Shown one piece after another: positions 1-8,897 of a stretch of 43,565 nt of DNA. Numbering within the stretch: position 1 is the stretch's first letter; each line of letters opens with the position of its first letter. Source of the stretch: Gammaproteobacteria bacterium (lineage in GTDB: Bacteria > Pseudomonadota > Gammaproteobacteria > Methylococcales > Methylomonadaceae); NCBI GenBank assembly GCA_018830325.1, contig JAHJSQ010000079.1:1-43565 (forward strand). The letters are read 5' to 3'. Position numbers and translations under genes: made by a program. A model generated the notes under the pieces. It did not search any database, was not told where the DNA came from, and saw nothing but the letters and a program-made list of their open reading frames with translations.

Positions 1-132
1 ATTCTGGCAACTTGAACACCGATTCTGGAAAATCCAGAAAAGTGTTCAGCTTGAAACCAGAATCAGTGTTCAACTTGAATCAGAATGGGTGTTCAGATTG
101 CTCCAGAATGGGTGTTCAGGTTGGGCCAGAAT
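1..132 (+). repeat. IS-like terminal repeat array (23-bp period)
   Basis: A unit CCAGAATnnGTGTTCAnnTTG begins at 34, 57, 80 and 103, with a final CCAGAAT at 126, so the spacing is exactly 23 bases. One further copy at 1-28 lies in the opposite orientation, making a head-to-head pair. Multiple imperfect terminal repeats of this kind are typical of IS21-family ends, so I infer a solo or internally deleted IS end. No transposase gene is in the window. The array runs directly into the SIMPL reading frame that follows. Confidence 0.6.
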
Positions 133-801
133 ATGCAATTGTTCTCGTTGGGATACTTACTGAGCCATGCCGCGATTAAATTCAAAGAATTTGAACGTAG
201 CGTCACTGTTAAAGGATTGTCGGAACGAGAATTTCCTGCTGATATCGTGATATGGCCGATTCAATTTACGGTTGCGGATAACGAGCTTAGCTTACTTTAC
301 GAGGCTCTTGAAAAAAACACAGAAACGATCAAAGCTTTTCTGAAAAAAACCGGTGTTGCTGAAGTTGAAGTCTCTGTCTCAACTCCCTCCATTACCGATA
401 AGTCTGCGCAAAGTTATCAAAATAGCGGAAAAGTCGAATTCAGATACAGTGCGATACAAACCGTCACAGTTTACTCTACCAATGTGGATCAGGTACGTTC
501 CGCTATGAACGGTTTACTGGAATTGGGTAAAAAAGGCATTGTCTTTACGGCGCAGGATTACCAAAATCGAACCGAGTTCTTATTTACGCAACTCAATCAA
601 ATAAAACCTGAGATGATTGAAGAGGCGACCACCAAAGCCCGTGAAGTCGCAGAAAAATTTGCCGAAGACTCCAGCAGCAAACTCGGCAAGATTAAACGAG
701 CGTCACAAGGACAATTTTCTATCGAACCTCGCGATACGAACAATCCGCATATAAAAAAAATACGAGTCGTTTCAACGATTGAATATTATTTATCGGACTA
801 A
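85..801 (+). pseudogene. SIMPL-domain (DUF541) protein, 5' end replaced by repeat
   Basis: The frame encodes a SIMPL-domain protein, a family of periplasmic or membrane-anchored proteins often linked to oxidative-stress tolerance. Residues from about 37 (ERSVTVKGLSERE) to the end look like a complete SIMPL domain. The family normally starts with a short membrane anchor. Here only its tail (LGYLLSHAAIKFKEF) remains, and the first 16 codons are read straight from the 23-bp repeat array. The native start and ribosome binding site are therefore gone. The frame is still open, so a fusion product from the ATG at 85 or 133 is possible, but export would probably be lost. I call it a truncated gene. 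Confidence 0.7.
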
Positions 802-859
802 ATTTTTTGCTTTATGCCTTCGTGCGATGTTCAATAAATGACTCTTAACAAAATATCCT

Positions 860-983
860 TCGTAGATCAAAATTCGGCACTGGGGCCCGCCAAAGGACGC
901 CGTGAATACGTCCATGTAGACTCTTTGCCAGCCCCCTGCGCCTCTCCTTAGGCACTGCCGAAATTTGAAGTGCGAAAGGTATA
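860..983 (+). repeat. Dispersed repeat family A, full copy
   Basis: This 124-base copy starts TCGTAGATCAAAATTCGGCA and ends in TGCCGAAATTTGAAGTGCGA followed by AAGGTAT. The inner parts of the ends are near inverted repeats (ATCAAAATTCGGCA against TTCAAATTTCGGCA). Another full copy is at 30993-31123, with fragments at 9731-9765, 12738-12770 and 39131-39188. It carries no coding potential and is MITE-like. It fills most of the 802-1053 gap. Confidence 0.75.
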
Positions 984-1110
984 ATCAGAGCCAGATGGAT
1001 GCGTATTAAGGCATTTTCTAGCGTGTCGCGCCGAAGTTCGACTCAAAAAGGGTATGAACTTTCATCATCGCCATAATATGGCGTCATCATCACTCACGGT
1101 AAATACAGGA

Positions 1111-1824
1111 ATGTTAAAAAAATATTATTTAGGTTTATCTAGTTTATTATTAGTATTCTGTTTCTTTCATGGCAATGATCTGATTGCCGGCCCTAAGGAA
1201 GATTTTCAAACTTGGGGCACTGTTACGGCTATTGGAAGCCTAGATGCAATCGATCCCGATCTTTCAAAGTACCGATATTGGCTGGAGGGCCAGGGTCGAT
1301 TCGGCAACGACACGTCGCAAGTTTCGCAAGGTATGCTGCGAACCGGTTTAGGCTATGCGCTCAGTGAAACACTGACTATGTGGCTTGGTTATGCGTTTAT
1401 ACCGACCGAAGAACCCTTTGTAAGTGAGCCCTTCGATGAACATCGCATTTGGCAGCAACTGTTATGGAATCAACCGTTTTCTTTCGGAACATTCAGCAGT
1501 CGTAGCCGATTAGAACAACGGTTTATGCAAATCGGTAACGATGTCGGATGGCGTTATCGTCAATTGTTTAAAATATCACTGCCTTTGACTTTTGCACCTA
1601 ACTTTAGCTTGGTCGCGACTAACGAAGTTTTTATCGACATTAATAAAACTGATTGGAAATCTGTGAACGGTTTCGATCAAAACCGAGCCTTCGCCGGCAT
1701 TGGGTATAATTTTGATGAGCACATCAGAACCGAAATCGGCTATATGAATCAATATATCTATAAAGCCACTGCTCAAGATTTTATGAGTCACATCATTTCA
1801 ATCAATTGGTATCTTAATTTCTAG
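1111..1824 (+). CDS. DUF2490 outer-membrane beta-barrel protein
   Basis: The product has a signal peptide (MLKKYYLGLSSLLLVFCFF, then a cleavage region near LIAGPKED) followed by alternating aromatic/hydrophobic strands and a C-terminal aromatic residue (WYLNF), as in outer-membrane barrels. The strand pattern and motifs such as SRLEQRF and NEVF match the DUF2490 family, whose function is unknown. An in-frame ATG at 1054 exists, but the 1111 start puts the signal peptide at the N terminus and has AGGA just upstream, so I prefer it. It is monocistronic, between a repeat and a convergent minus-strand operon. Confidence 0.72.
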   Translation: MLKKYYLGLSSLLLVFCFFHGNDLIAGPKEDFQTWGTVTAIGSLDAIDPDLSKYRYWLEGQGRFGNDTSQVSQGMLRTGLGYALSETLTMWLGYAFIPTEEPFVSEPFDEHRIWQQLLWNQPFSFGTFSSRSRLEQRFMQIGNDVGWRYRQLFKISLPLTFAPNFSLVATNEVFIDINKTDWKSVNGFDQNRAFAGIGYNFDEHIRTEIGYMNQYIYKATAQDFMSHIISINWYLNF

Positions 1825-1945
1825 CTTGATACCGATATTAACGTATATATGAGGAGTTGGTGGTGCTGGATTTCTCGACGAACCTACTTCTCATCCTCTA
1901 AATACGGGGAAGAATGATCAAAATGGGTGAATTAACCGACGGGTA

Positions 1946-3268
1946 TCAATCGAAAAAAGTCAGTAGATTAGTAAAAATAGTGTTTTCTTGAGATGCCTGA
2001 GGAATTTCGACCATTTTACCGGGCTCCATGAGTTGCGAGGTAATCGAAAACTCCGATAGCAAGCGTTTTTTTGCCGAAGCCGCATCTTGAGAGCTAGAGA
2101 AAGGCCCTGCAATCACGTTTGTAGCAAAGGCATGCGCTGGAATTGGAGGACCTTGATGATTCAGCATGGCTGCGAATTGACGAGCTTGCTTCTCATTTGG
2201 CAATGTTGCCACGCTCAGTTTCCATGCATCGGCATCGATTGCCTTGGGAATCGGCCGATTAAACTTGATCGAGGGACGCGATATGGTCAAATAAAAATCA
2301 TCTGTATCGTCATTTAAAATAGGTGTTAAAACGCCATCGGAACGATCGATTGCCGCCTGAACTTTATCCCAATCGATCGGTTGACCGGATTCTTGTTCAA
2401 TTTTTTGCAAGCGCGCCATCAAGTCCTGAACAAGTCGATTGACTTGTTTCGGATCTTTATCCGTAGGCGGATAAGCTTGCAAAAAAAGCGTGTCGCCATC
2501 CCATGCGGTTAAGAAAGGCTGATTAACAATCCTGACCTGTGAGCCGACAGTGACATGCCGAAATAGCTTTGCAATATCTTCAGGATATAGCCGAACACAA
2601 CCATGACTTACTTCCATGCCGACGCCATAGGGTTTATTGGTGCCATGGATCAGATAACCGGGAAAACCTAATCGTAAAGCATAGTCCCCAAGCGGATTGT
2701 TCGGGCCAGCGGGGACAACTCTAGGCAAAGGATCGCCTTTTTTGGCATGCTCGCGTCGAATCGATTCGGGAACCGTCCAACTAGGCTTCGCAGTTTTCGC
2801 AGTAATTCGGGTCAAGCCTTGTGGCGTTTCCCATCCTTCCCGGCCGATACCGACTGGGTAGGTCAGCACTTTATGACCGTTTTTTTTGTTGTATAAAAAA
2901 AGTCGCTTAGCCGCTAAATTCAACACAACACCTTTTCGAGGCGCTTTGGGAATAATGAATCTCAATGGCAAACGTACTCTACTGCCCGGCTCCGGTAACC
3001 ATGGGTCTAGGTTAGAATTGGCTCGGGTTATTTCATCATACCCCAAACCGAAATGCCGACCGATTACCAGCAAAGAATCTTGTTCATCAGTTTCTATTTG
3101 CGCAGCAACACCAATAATTGTTTGACCATCGAATAAAGGAAATTCCCTAATCGGTGAAAATTCGAGTGAGGATATCGTATCCGGCCCGCGCAAAAGCTGA
3201 CAAGAACACAATAAACAGAATGACATGCCTATAAAAAGGCGCTTGAATACGTTAATGTTTATCGACAT
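1946..3268 (-). CDS. L,D-transpeptidase lipoprotein (YkuD) with LysM-like and SPOR-like regions
   Basis: This is a YkuD-fold L,D-transpeptidase, which crosslinks peptidoglycan or attaches lipoprotein to it in the periplasm. The catalytic signature is visible as HGTNKPYGVG followed by SHGCVRLYPEDI, with the catalytic His near residue 208 and Cys near 224. A lipobox (LLCSC) lies near residue 23, so it is probably lipid-anchored. Residues about 50-105 resemble a LysM-type glycan-binding segment, and the last 90 residues (KLSVATLPNEKQARQF to LLSEF) look SPOR-like. The extended frame begins at a TTG two codons earlier; I chose the ATG at 3268. It lies 21 bases after pbpG, forming a likely cell-wall pair. 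Confidence 0.88.
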   Translation of the reverse strand: MSININVFKRLFIGMSFCLLCSCQLLRGPDTISSLEFSPIREFPLFDGQTIIGVAAQIETDEQDSLLVIGRHFGLGYDEITRANSNLDPWLPEPGSRVRLPLRFIIPKAPRKGVVLNLAAKRLFLYNKKNGHKVLTYPVGIGREGWETPQGLTRITAKTAKPSWTVPESIRREHAKKGDPLPRVVPAGPNNPLGDYALRLGFPGYLIHGTNKPYGVGMEVSHGCVRLYPEDIAKLFRHVTVGSQVRIVNQPFLTAWDGDTLFLQAYPPTDKDPKQVNRLVQDLMARLQKIEQESGQPIDWDKVQAAIDRSDGVLTPILNDDTDDFYLTISRPSIKFNRPIPKAIDADAWKLSVATLPNEKQARQFAAMLNHQGPPIPAHAFATNVIAGPFSSSQDAASAKKRLLSEFSITSQLMEPGKMVEIPQASQENTIFTNLLTFFD

Positions 3269-3289
3269 ATACAATTAGAAGCGGATGAA

Positions 3290-4138
3290 TCACCCTCTTT
3301 TTTGTAACTCGGCCACCGAAATACCGCTCATCCATTCTTTGATTCGATTAGAATCGCCAACCGGCGTCAATTGACCCCATGAATTGAGTAATACAACGAT
3401 CGTTGGCCTGTTATTTATCCAGGTTTGCATGACGAGGCACTTGCCGGACTCATTGATAAAACCGGTTTTCGATAGACCGATTTTCCAATTAGGATTTTTA
3501 GTCAGAATGTTGGTATTATTATATTTAAGCAATTGCTTGCCGACTTTTTGAGTATGACTTTCTGTGGTCGTCATCGTTCTAATCAATGGGTATTTAGTCG
3601 CGTAGGCGACAAGCTTGGCTAAATCCCTCGCTGTTGACTTATTCTCAGTATACAAACCGGTAGGATCGCGAAAACGAGTTTTTTTTAATCCGAGAGCTCG
3701 CGCCTTACGATTCATGGCCTTGACGAAAGCGGGTTTACCGCCGGGATAGGACCGGGATAAAGCGGAAGCCGCACGGTTATCGGACGACATCAGCGCCAAC
3801 CTCATCATTTCCTTTAGTGTTAATTTTGTTCCCACAGGTAAACGCGAACGACTGTGACGTAATGTGTCGATATCCTGTTTCGAAATCGTAATGGATTTAT
3901 TTAAGTTAGGCTTGGAATCAAGCAACACCATTGCCGTCATCAATTTGGTAATGGAAGCGATAGGCATGACATTTTGCGATTTTTTTTCGTAAAGAATCAT
4001 TCCCGTTTCTTGATCCATGACAATCGCTGCCGATGACTTTAGAGATAAGTTTTTTCCTGACGCGTTTACGGAAAATACCGTGAACATTAACGTAACCATG
4101 GCGATTACAGCGAACAAATTTTTAAACATTTTTTTCAT
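3290..4138 (-). CDS. pbpG: D-alanyl-D-alanine endopeptidase (PBP7 type)
   Basis: This is a low-molecular-weight penicillin-binding protein of the S11 family that cuts peptidoglycan cross-links in the periplasm. All three active-site motifs are present: S-x-x-K in ASITKLM (about residues 62-65), S-x-N in SSDNRAA (about 119-121) and KTG in LSKTGFINESG (about 224). An N-terminal signal peptide precedes the domain. The length (about 282 residues) and the absence of the C-terminal domain found in DacA-type enzymes favour PbpG. The ATG at 4138 is preferred over a TTG two codons upstream. The gene leads the L,D-transpeptidase gene, and the 270 bases upstream show no other gene. Confidence 0.87.
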   Translation of the reverse strand: MKKMFKNLFAVIAMVTLMFTVFSVNASGKNLSLKSSAAIVMDQETGMILYEKKSQNVMPIASITKLMTAMVLLDSKPNLNKSITISKQDIDTLRHSRSRLPVGTKLTLKEMMRLALMSSDNRAASALSRSYPGGKPAFVKAMNRKARALGLKKTRFRDPTGLYTENKSTARDLAKLVAYATKYPLIRTMTTTESHTQKVGKQLLKYNNTNILTKNPNWKIGLSKTGFINESGKCLVMQTWINNRPTIVVLLNSWGQLTPVGDSNRIKEWMSGISVAELQKRG

Positions 4139-4411
4139 GTGCAAGCGATAATTAATCAGGAGAATAAATCGGTACGATTTAATTATAGGTATTATTCGTA
4201 ATGATTAAAGTCAATAAATTAAATCCTTAACTTTACCTTAACTATCACAATAATTTTAGAAGGGCTATTCTAACGCTGTATCAAGCTCAGTTAAAGCCCG
4301 ATTGCTAACGAAATATGATCTGCGGCTCTATGATCCTGCGATTATCGCTAGAAGGAATGTTGATTCCTTTACAATTTTCTATGGTAGAAGCAGGGGGCTA
4401 AAGCGCTTTTT

Positions 4412-5434
4412 TCAATTAAAAACACAGCTGTTATTGACCTTGATGGCAAAGTCAGGATGCGTTTTCTGCCATCGGTCGCGGATGATAATCAAATTGTCTT
4501 CGTATTCCTGTTTGATATGAATATGAGCGTAAATTCGTTGAGCTTTTTTATAGCGAGGTTTAATTAAAGCGTCCAGATTTTTGGTTGCCAATTGTTTTTT
4601 ATAAGTCTCCGCTCTAATTTCGCTAGAAAAAACACCTAATGAAATATCTCCTTTAACTTCGCCTTTCCGGAACAGCCAATAATCGGTAATTCCTTTTTGT
4701 TTCAAAAGTTCAACATTTGCCAATGATTGTTCATAAGTTTCACCGGCCGGCAAGTACACCATGTAATCGCTAATCTTTTGCTCTTCCCTTCTCACAGATT
4801 TGATCGAAGCGGAATTGATGCCCGTCTGTTTTCGCCAGCTGTAAAATTGCTGCATCGTATCAAACGGCCCGGCCTCATAACACATACTAGAGTCGACCTT
4901 ATTTTTTTTGGGCAGAATTTCTTGTTTTTTAACAAGCAGACCGTTTGCGGCGTCAATTTCTGTTCGCTCAATCACTTGGCTGGCATGACGATTAGTTTCA
5001 TCCGAAATATTGGTTTTTGGGGGTGTTGGAGTTTCCTTAGTCAAGGCTATCGAGGCATCGTTGGAAGCGATAATGGAGGGTGATTCTTTTGGCCGCGTTG
5101 GAGACATTTGATGTGAAACGAAATGCACATCGAGCCATTCGGCTAGAAGCAAATCGGATCTTGCCCCCGAAGAAGGCGCTAAACTAAAATCTGAAACGAA
5201 TATAGCACTGCGAATCGATTGTTCAATCGCCGTACCGGCAGCACACCATAATAACCCGGATCGCGCTTGCTTAAGGCTCGATGAGTCGTTTAGTTCCGAA
5301 ATTAAGGTAATTTGCTGTCCTGTGTCCGCTGTATCGATGAGAACATCACGCTCCAATGAAATAGCGCCGGAATGATATTGCCATAAAAAAAAAGTGATAT
5401 TGAGTATTATTAGCAATAAGGCCAATAGTTTCAT
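4412..5434 (-). CDS. Single-pass membrane protein with SPOR-like C-terminal domain
   Basis: The N terminus has one membrane segment (LLALLLIILNITFFLW), then a low-complexity Ser/Thr/Pro-rich stretch. The C-terminal part contains a SPOR-type pattern (ISLGVFSSEIRAETYKKQL), which in the family binds denuded septal peptidoglycan. The gene starts 3 bases after coaX. The order birA-coaX-SPOR protein is known in other gammaproteobacteria, which supports the assignment. It probably acts at the cell envelope rather than in cofactor metabolism. Residues about 80-150 are not recognised. Confidence 0.7.
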   Translation of the reverse strand: MKLLALLLIILNITFFLWQYHSGAISLERDVLIDTADTGQQITLISELNDSSSLKQARSGLLWCAAGTAIEQSIRSAIFVSDFSLAPSSGARSDLLLAEWLDVHFVSHQMSPTRPKESPSIIASNDASIALTKETPTPPKTNISDETNRHASQVIERTEIDAANGLLVKKQEILPKKNKVDSSMCYEAGPFDTMQQFYSWRKQTGINSASIKSVRREEQKISDYMVYLPAGETYEQSLANVELLKQKGITDYWLFRKGEVKGDISLGVFSSEIRAETYKKQLATKNLDALIKPRYKKAQRIYAHIHIKQEYEDNLIIIRDRWQKTHPDFAIKVNNSCVFN

Positions 5435-5437
5435 AGC

Positions 5438-6349
5438 TTATTCCGCGAGAATCAATGACAAGCCTTTTAAGACCAAGTCCGGTACAACACAAGATACATT
5501 ATCAAGATGAGGGGCAATATCGCCCGCGTCTCCACCGGTTAAAACTAACTTAGGATTTTGTGATAAATAACACCCTGGAACTATGACCTTTTTTGAGGGT
5601 TCGGCAACTCGCTTAACAGGACGCCGTGAATACGTTCGTGTAGGCTTGGCGACAGCTTTCTCTGCCGCCGACACCAGCCAATCAAGCAACCGATCTCTCT
5701 GTAAAATGGGGGAGTTATTTACGGCTACATCCTTAACAGGCTTGTTTAAATCTGCTATCACGCTCTTGATCAAACCGATAACGGCATAAAGGGCGCCATT
5801 ATCAATAGCATCGCTCGTATTTCGAGCCAAGTTCGGCAAACCGCTTTGTGCGGAAAACTGTAAATTGGCCGTGCCATTTGACAGAGATTGCTTCATAAGG
5901 ATTAAACCCGGACAGATAAGCCCTCCCAAATGACAACCGTTTCGGTCCATCGCATCAATGGTAATGGCTGTCCCGCAATCGACGATACATACCGGTTCCG
6001 ACCAATAATGCCTAGCCGCTATCAGGCACAACCAACGATCCACGCCCAGTTTTTCCGGAAATTCATAAGCATTTCGAACACCATACGCTTCGGCTACGGA
6101 ATGAGCTTGGATTATGGACAACGAGGGCCACAAGTCTAGAGCAATTGTCTTAACCTGATCTAGAACGGTCTTCGAAGCCACGCAGGAAATAGCCATACGT
6201 TGCGGCGATTTCGGCAAGGTTCGCCAAATCGAAAACAACCGGACTTCAAAATCACTATCTTGATGAATAACAGGCACTCCCGGTTCTAAACGAATATCGT
6301 TATATCCCCACTTTACACGAGAGTTACCTATATCGACCAATAAGTCCAT
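5438..6349 (-). CDS. coaX: Type III pantothenate kinase with a repeat-derived insertion
   Basis: CoaX phosphorylates pantothenate, the first step of coenzyme A synthesis, in the cytoplasm. The ASKHA-fold motifs are present: VDIGNSRVKWG at residues 5-15, KLGVDRW at 100-106, IVDCGTAITIDAM at 122-134 and TGGDAGDIAPHL near the C terminus. The protein is 303 residues, against roughly 245-260 for most family members. The excess lies between about residues 201 and 265, just before the final TGGDA segment. DNA 5598-5695 inside this stretch is a copy of dispersed repeat D, read in frame, giving a basic segment (TRTYSRRPVKRV). The gene lies 4 bases after birA and 3 before the SPOR gene, so it is co-transcribed. 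The core catalytic motifs are intact, so it is probably functional. Confidence 0.9.
   Translation of the reverse strand: MDLLVDIGNSRVKWGYNDIRLEPGVPVIHQDSDFEVRLFSIWRTLPKSPQRMAISCVASKTVLDQVKTIALDLWPSLSIIQAHSVAEAYGVRNAYEFPEKLGVDRWLCLIAARHYWSEPVCIVDCGTAITIDAMDRNGCHLGGLICPGLILMKQSLSNGTANLQFSAQSGLPNLARNTSDAIDNGALYAVIGLIKSVIADLNKPVKDVAVNNSPILQRDRLLDWLVSAAEKAVAKPTRTYSRRPVKRVAEPSKKVIVPGCYLSQNPKLVLTGGDAGDIAPHLDNVSCVVPDLVLKGLSLILAE
5559..5695 (-). repeat. Dispersed repeat family D copy lying inside coaX
   Basis: The core, 5598-5695 (98 bases), aligns end to end with the reverse complement of 32440-32538. Both begin like GGTTCGGCnACTCGCTTnACAGG-type ends, contain GACGCCGTGAATAC and the TGCCGCCGAC block, and close in an inverted version of the start. 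The flank 5559-5597 (GATAAATAACACCCTGGAAC and following) also matches flanks of the copies at 12522, 14149 and 42371. In coaX this adds about 45 codons without breaking the frame. Confidence 0.8.
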
Positions 6350-6353
6350 TCGG

Positions 6354-7343
6354 TCAATTCTTGCTAAAACTTACTTCGCCGGATGCAAAACAACAGGCTT
6401 TGCCGTCGGCAGTCATTAAACAAAACAAGCCATTATTGTCGATTCCTCCAGCATTGCCTGTTATTGCAGAATCGCCATGATAGATAACGACAGGACGCCC
6501 TTCCAGGCAATCATAAGTTCGCCATTCATCTAAGTAAGGTGTTAAGCCATGGTTTTCATAATCGGCAAGTACCGGCAATAATTCATTCAACAGCGTTCCG
6601 GCTAAACGATTTCTCGAAATGGATATCCCTCCCATAATCCGAGTTAAATCAATCCAAGCTTGATCGATCATTGCCGCTTCACGATCCGGTATATAAATAT
6701 TCAACCCAATACCGATCACAGCCGCGCAAGGCCCATGAGTCTCTCCGGTCACTTCGATGAGTATCCCGCCTAATTTATGTTCCTGCCAATAAATATCGTT
6801 CGGCCATTTTAAACCGATACCGGATAAACCTAAGGATGCCAAGGCCCTGATCACGGAAACGCCGACAGCAAGACTCAAGCCTGAAATAGCAGAGGGGCCG
6901 TTGTGAAAGTGCCACAAGAGCGATAGGTAAATATTTGAACCGAACGGCGATACCCAAGACCTGCCTCGCCGGCCTTTACCTGCAGTTTGAAACTCAGCCA
7001 AACAAACCGTTCCGGACCGGGCTGCGCTTTTAGCAAGGTTGATCAAATGGTTATTCGTTGAGTCAAGCCGGTCATGGATGTTTAAATCCGAAATGTTTAA
7101 ACGAACATTATCCATTAACACGGATTCGATTTTTTCACTGCTTAAAAATTCGATCGGCCGTTTCAGGCGGTAGCCCTTGCCGCTTACTGCGATGGGCTCC
7201 AAGCCTAGTTCGGTTAAGTTGTGTAACTGTTTCCAAACCGCCGATCTGCTAACACCGAGAATATCGGCTAAAACGGGGCCTGAATGAAATTCGCCATCGG
7301 CAAGAAGCTCCAGGATTTTTTTTTGTTGATCGGTAATTGTCAC
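6354..7343 (-). CDS. birA: Biotin-[acetyl-CoA-carboxylase] ligase / biotin operon repressor
   Basis: BirA activates biotin with ATP and transfers it to the biotin carboxyl carrier protein; the N-terminal helix-turn-helix lets it also repress biotin genes. Residues 1-65 form a winged helix (LGVSRSAVWKQLHNL). The ligase core shows AGKGRRGRSW (biotinyl-5'-AMP loop), GLKWPNDIYW and KLGGILIE. The C-terminal SH3-like domain is present. The length of 329 is normal for the two-domain type. The start is GTG with no obvious Shine-Dalgarno sequence. It heads birA-coaX-SPOR and follows the PilZ gene by 75 bases. Confidence 0.93.
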   Translation of the reverse strand: MTITDQQKKILELLADGEFHSGPVLADILGVSRSAVWKQLHNLTELGLEPIAVSGKGYRLKRPIEFLSSEKIESVLMDNVRLNISDLNIHDRLDSTNNHLINLAKSAARSGTVCLAEFQTAGKGRRGRSWVSPFGSNIYLSLLWHFHNGPSAISGLSLAVGVSVIRALASLGLSGIGLKWPNDIYWQEHKLGGILIEVTGETHGPCAAVIGIGLNIYIPDREAAMIDQAWIDLTRIMGGISISRNRLAGTLLNELLPVLADYENHGLTPYLDEWRTYDCLEGRPVVIYHGDSAITGNAGGIDNNGLFCLMTADGKACCFASGEVSFSKN

Positions 7344-7418
7344 TGCACAGTAAAAATAGAATTATCGTTTTATCCGCCAAAATAATTAAGGACTTTGTGA
7401 AAGTCCCTAAAGTCAATA

Positions 7419-8000
7419 CTAAGGCTCTTTATTTTCGCGAAGTTTTTGCATTTGTCTTTTAACGACATGCCTAATCAACAGCTCCCGATCTTGCTCCTTC
7501 ATATTGATATAATCGACACCGATAATATGAGAATAAATGCCTTCAGGATTTTTTTTGGGTTTGCAATAAATAACTCTTCCATAAGTGACAATGACAGCCA
7601 TACATGAAACCAATAGCATTTTAATTTCCAGATAATCGCCGACCGCTAAGACCTCCGCACATTCGAAAGCCAATCCGGATGCGCTTAAATTAGCATTGCG
7701 AGTATCCTTCTCTTTAAAATCGGTGCCTTGCATCATGATCGCCTGAGAAATCAAATCAATTTTACTTTCAATTAATTTCAAATAATCGGCCACATCCGGC
7801 ATAGTCCGATCGAGCCGATGCATCATGATACGAGATTCTTGTGAAATCAATTCCAAAGCGGCGGACAACGAACAGTTGCCCAATACGTTATCGCTCATAT
7901 GACTAGCTGGCGTGGCAGTCGCTTCATCTACTTTTTTATAGTAAAGATTAACCTGATCATCAATGCGAAAAAAACGCCGTCTATCTTTATCCCGATTCAT
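7419..8000 (-). CDS. PilZ-domain protein downstream of the stator genes
   Basis: The protein has an N-terminal RRRFFRIDD motif (RxxxR-type c-di-GMP contact) and a later NLSASGLAFE motif corresponding to D/NxSxxG. Together they mark a PilZ-like domain, split by a helical stretch (residues about 40-95). It starts with ATG preceded by CAGGAA and lies 59 bases after pomB, so it is probably transcribed with pomA-pomB. By analogy with YcgR it could tune motor function in response to c-di-GMP; this role is inferred from position. Confidence 0.75.
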   Translation of the reverse strand: MNRDKDRRRFFRIDDQVNLYYKKVDEATATPASHMSDNVLGNCSLSAALELISQESRIMMHRLDRTMPDVADYLKLIESKIDLISQAIMMQGTDFKEKDTRNANLSASGLAFECAEVLAVGDYLEIKMLLVSCMAVIVTYGRVIYCKPKKNPEGIYSHIIGVDYINMKEQDRELLIRHVVKRQMQKLRENKEP

Positions 8001-8059
8001 TTAAATTTCCTGGAAATGAAATATATTTTTTGGATGCATCGCCTTCGCCACCCCCAATA

Positions 8060-8890
8060 TTACTCGACAAACTCTTGGCCTGCTTCTTCGGCGCCTGGTT
8101 CTACTTGCACGATAACGATCTCGACTCTTCGATTAAGCGCCCGGTTTGCAGGAGAATCGTTAGGCACTAACGGACGGGTATCGGCATAACCTTGAATGAC
8201 GAATCGTGACGGTTCTGTTCTCGGTTGGTCTAGCATGAAATGAGAAACGGTTACGGCACGAGAAGCAGACAATTCCCAATTCGATCGATACATCTGCGTT
8301 CTAATCGGCCTGTCGTCAGAATGCCCCGACACCAGAACTTTCCCGGGCGACTCGTTAACCGATGCGGTAATTTTAGTCAATACGGGCTCAAATCCGGTAT
8401 TGAGCACCGCACTACCGGATGGAAACGATCCTTTTTCGCTAATGCGAATAATGATTTTCAGATTTTCCGTTTCCACCGAAACCAAACCCATCTTGATTTC
8501 CTCTTTTAAATCTTCTCTGATTTTTTCTGCCTGCTCCTCAATTTCAGCCTGTGTCAATTCCATTAACTGTTTTTTTGCCGCTTCCAAGTTCGGCGAGTCT
8601 TGCATAGTCGTCTGCTTGACTTCCTCTAGCGGAGTGGGCTCGGTCGGTGCCGGCGAAAAATGCTGGGCGATAATACTGGTCCCCATTGGAATATCGTATG
8701 CCGGAACATCCTTCTGTACGCCAAAAGCATTGATCATCGAATCGGCCATTTTTTTAAACTTGATGGTATCCATGGTCGCAAATGATAACAACAACACAAA
8801 GAAACACATCAGCAGCGACATTAAGTCGGCAAAGGTCGCCAACCATGCGGGTGCTCCGACCGGGGGGCATTTAGGGCATTCGTCAGCCAT
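8060..8890 (-). CDS. pomB: Flagellar stator protein, PomB/MotB type
   Basis: This is a stator subunit that anchors the ion channel to peptidoglycan. The start MADECPKCPPVGAPAWLATF followed by ADLMSLLMCFFVLLLSF is the PomB-type single transmembrane segment, with the ion-binding Asp at residue 22. A plug-like segment follows. Residues about 150-265 are an OmpA-like domain (VSGHSDDRPI and NRALNRRVEIVI). The PomB-like N terminus suggests a sodium-driven motor, although the sequence alone cannot prove ion choice. The start has AGGTG upstream and sits 7 bases after the pomA stop. Confidence 0.9.
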   Translation of the reverse strand: MADECPKCPPVGAPAWLATFADLMSLLMCFFVLLLSFATMDTIKFKKMADSMINAFGVQKDVPAYDIPMGTSIIAQHFSPAPTEPTPLEEVKQTTMQDSPNLEAAKKQLMELTQAEIEEQAEKIREDLKEEIKMGLVSVETENLKIIIRISEKGSFPSGSAVLNTGFEPVLTKITASVNESPGKVLVSGHSDDRPIRTQMYRSNWELSASRAVTVSHFMLDQPRTEPSRFVIQGYADTRPLVPNDSPANRALNRRVEIVIVQVEPGAEEAGQEFVE

Positions 8891-8897
8891 TTTTCAC

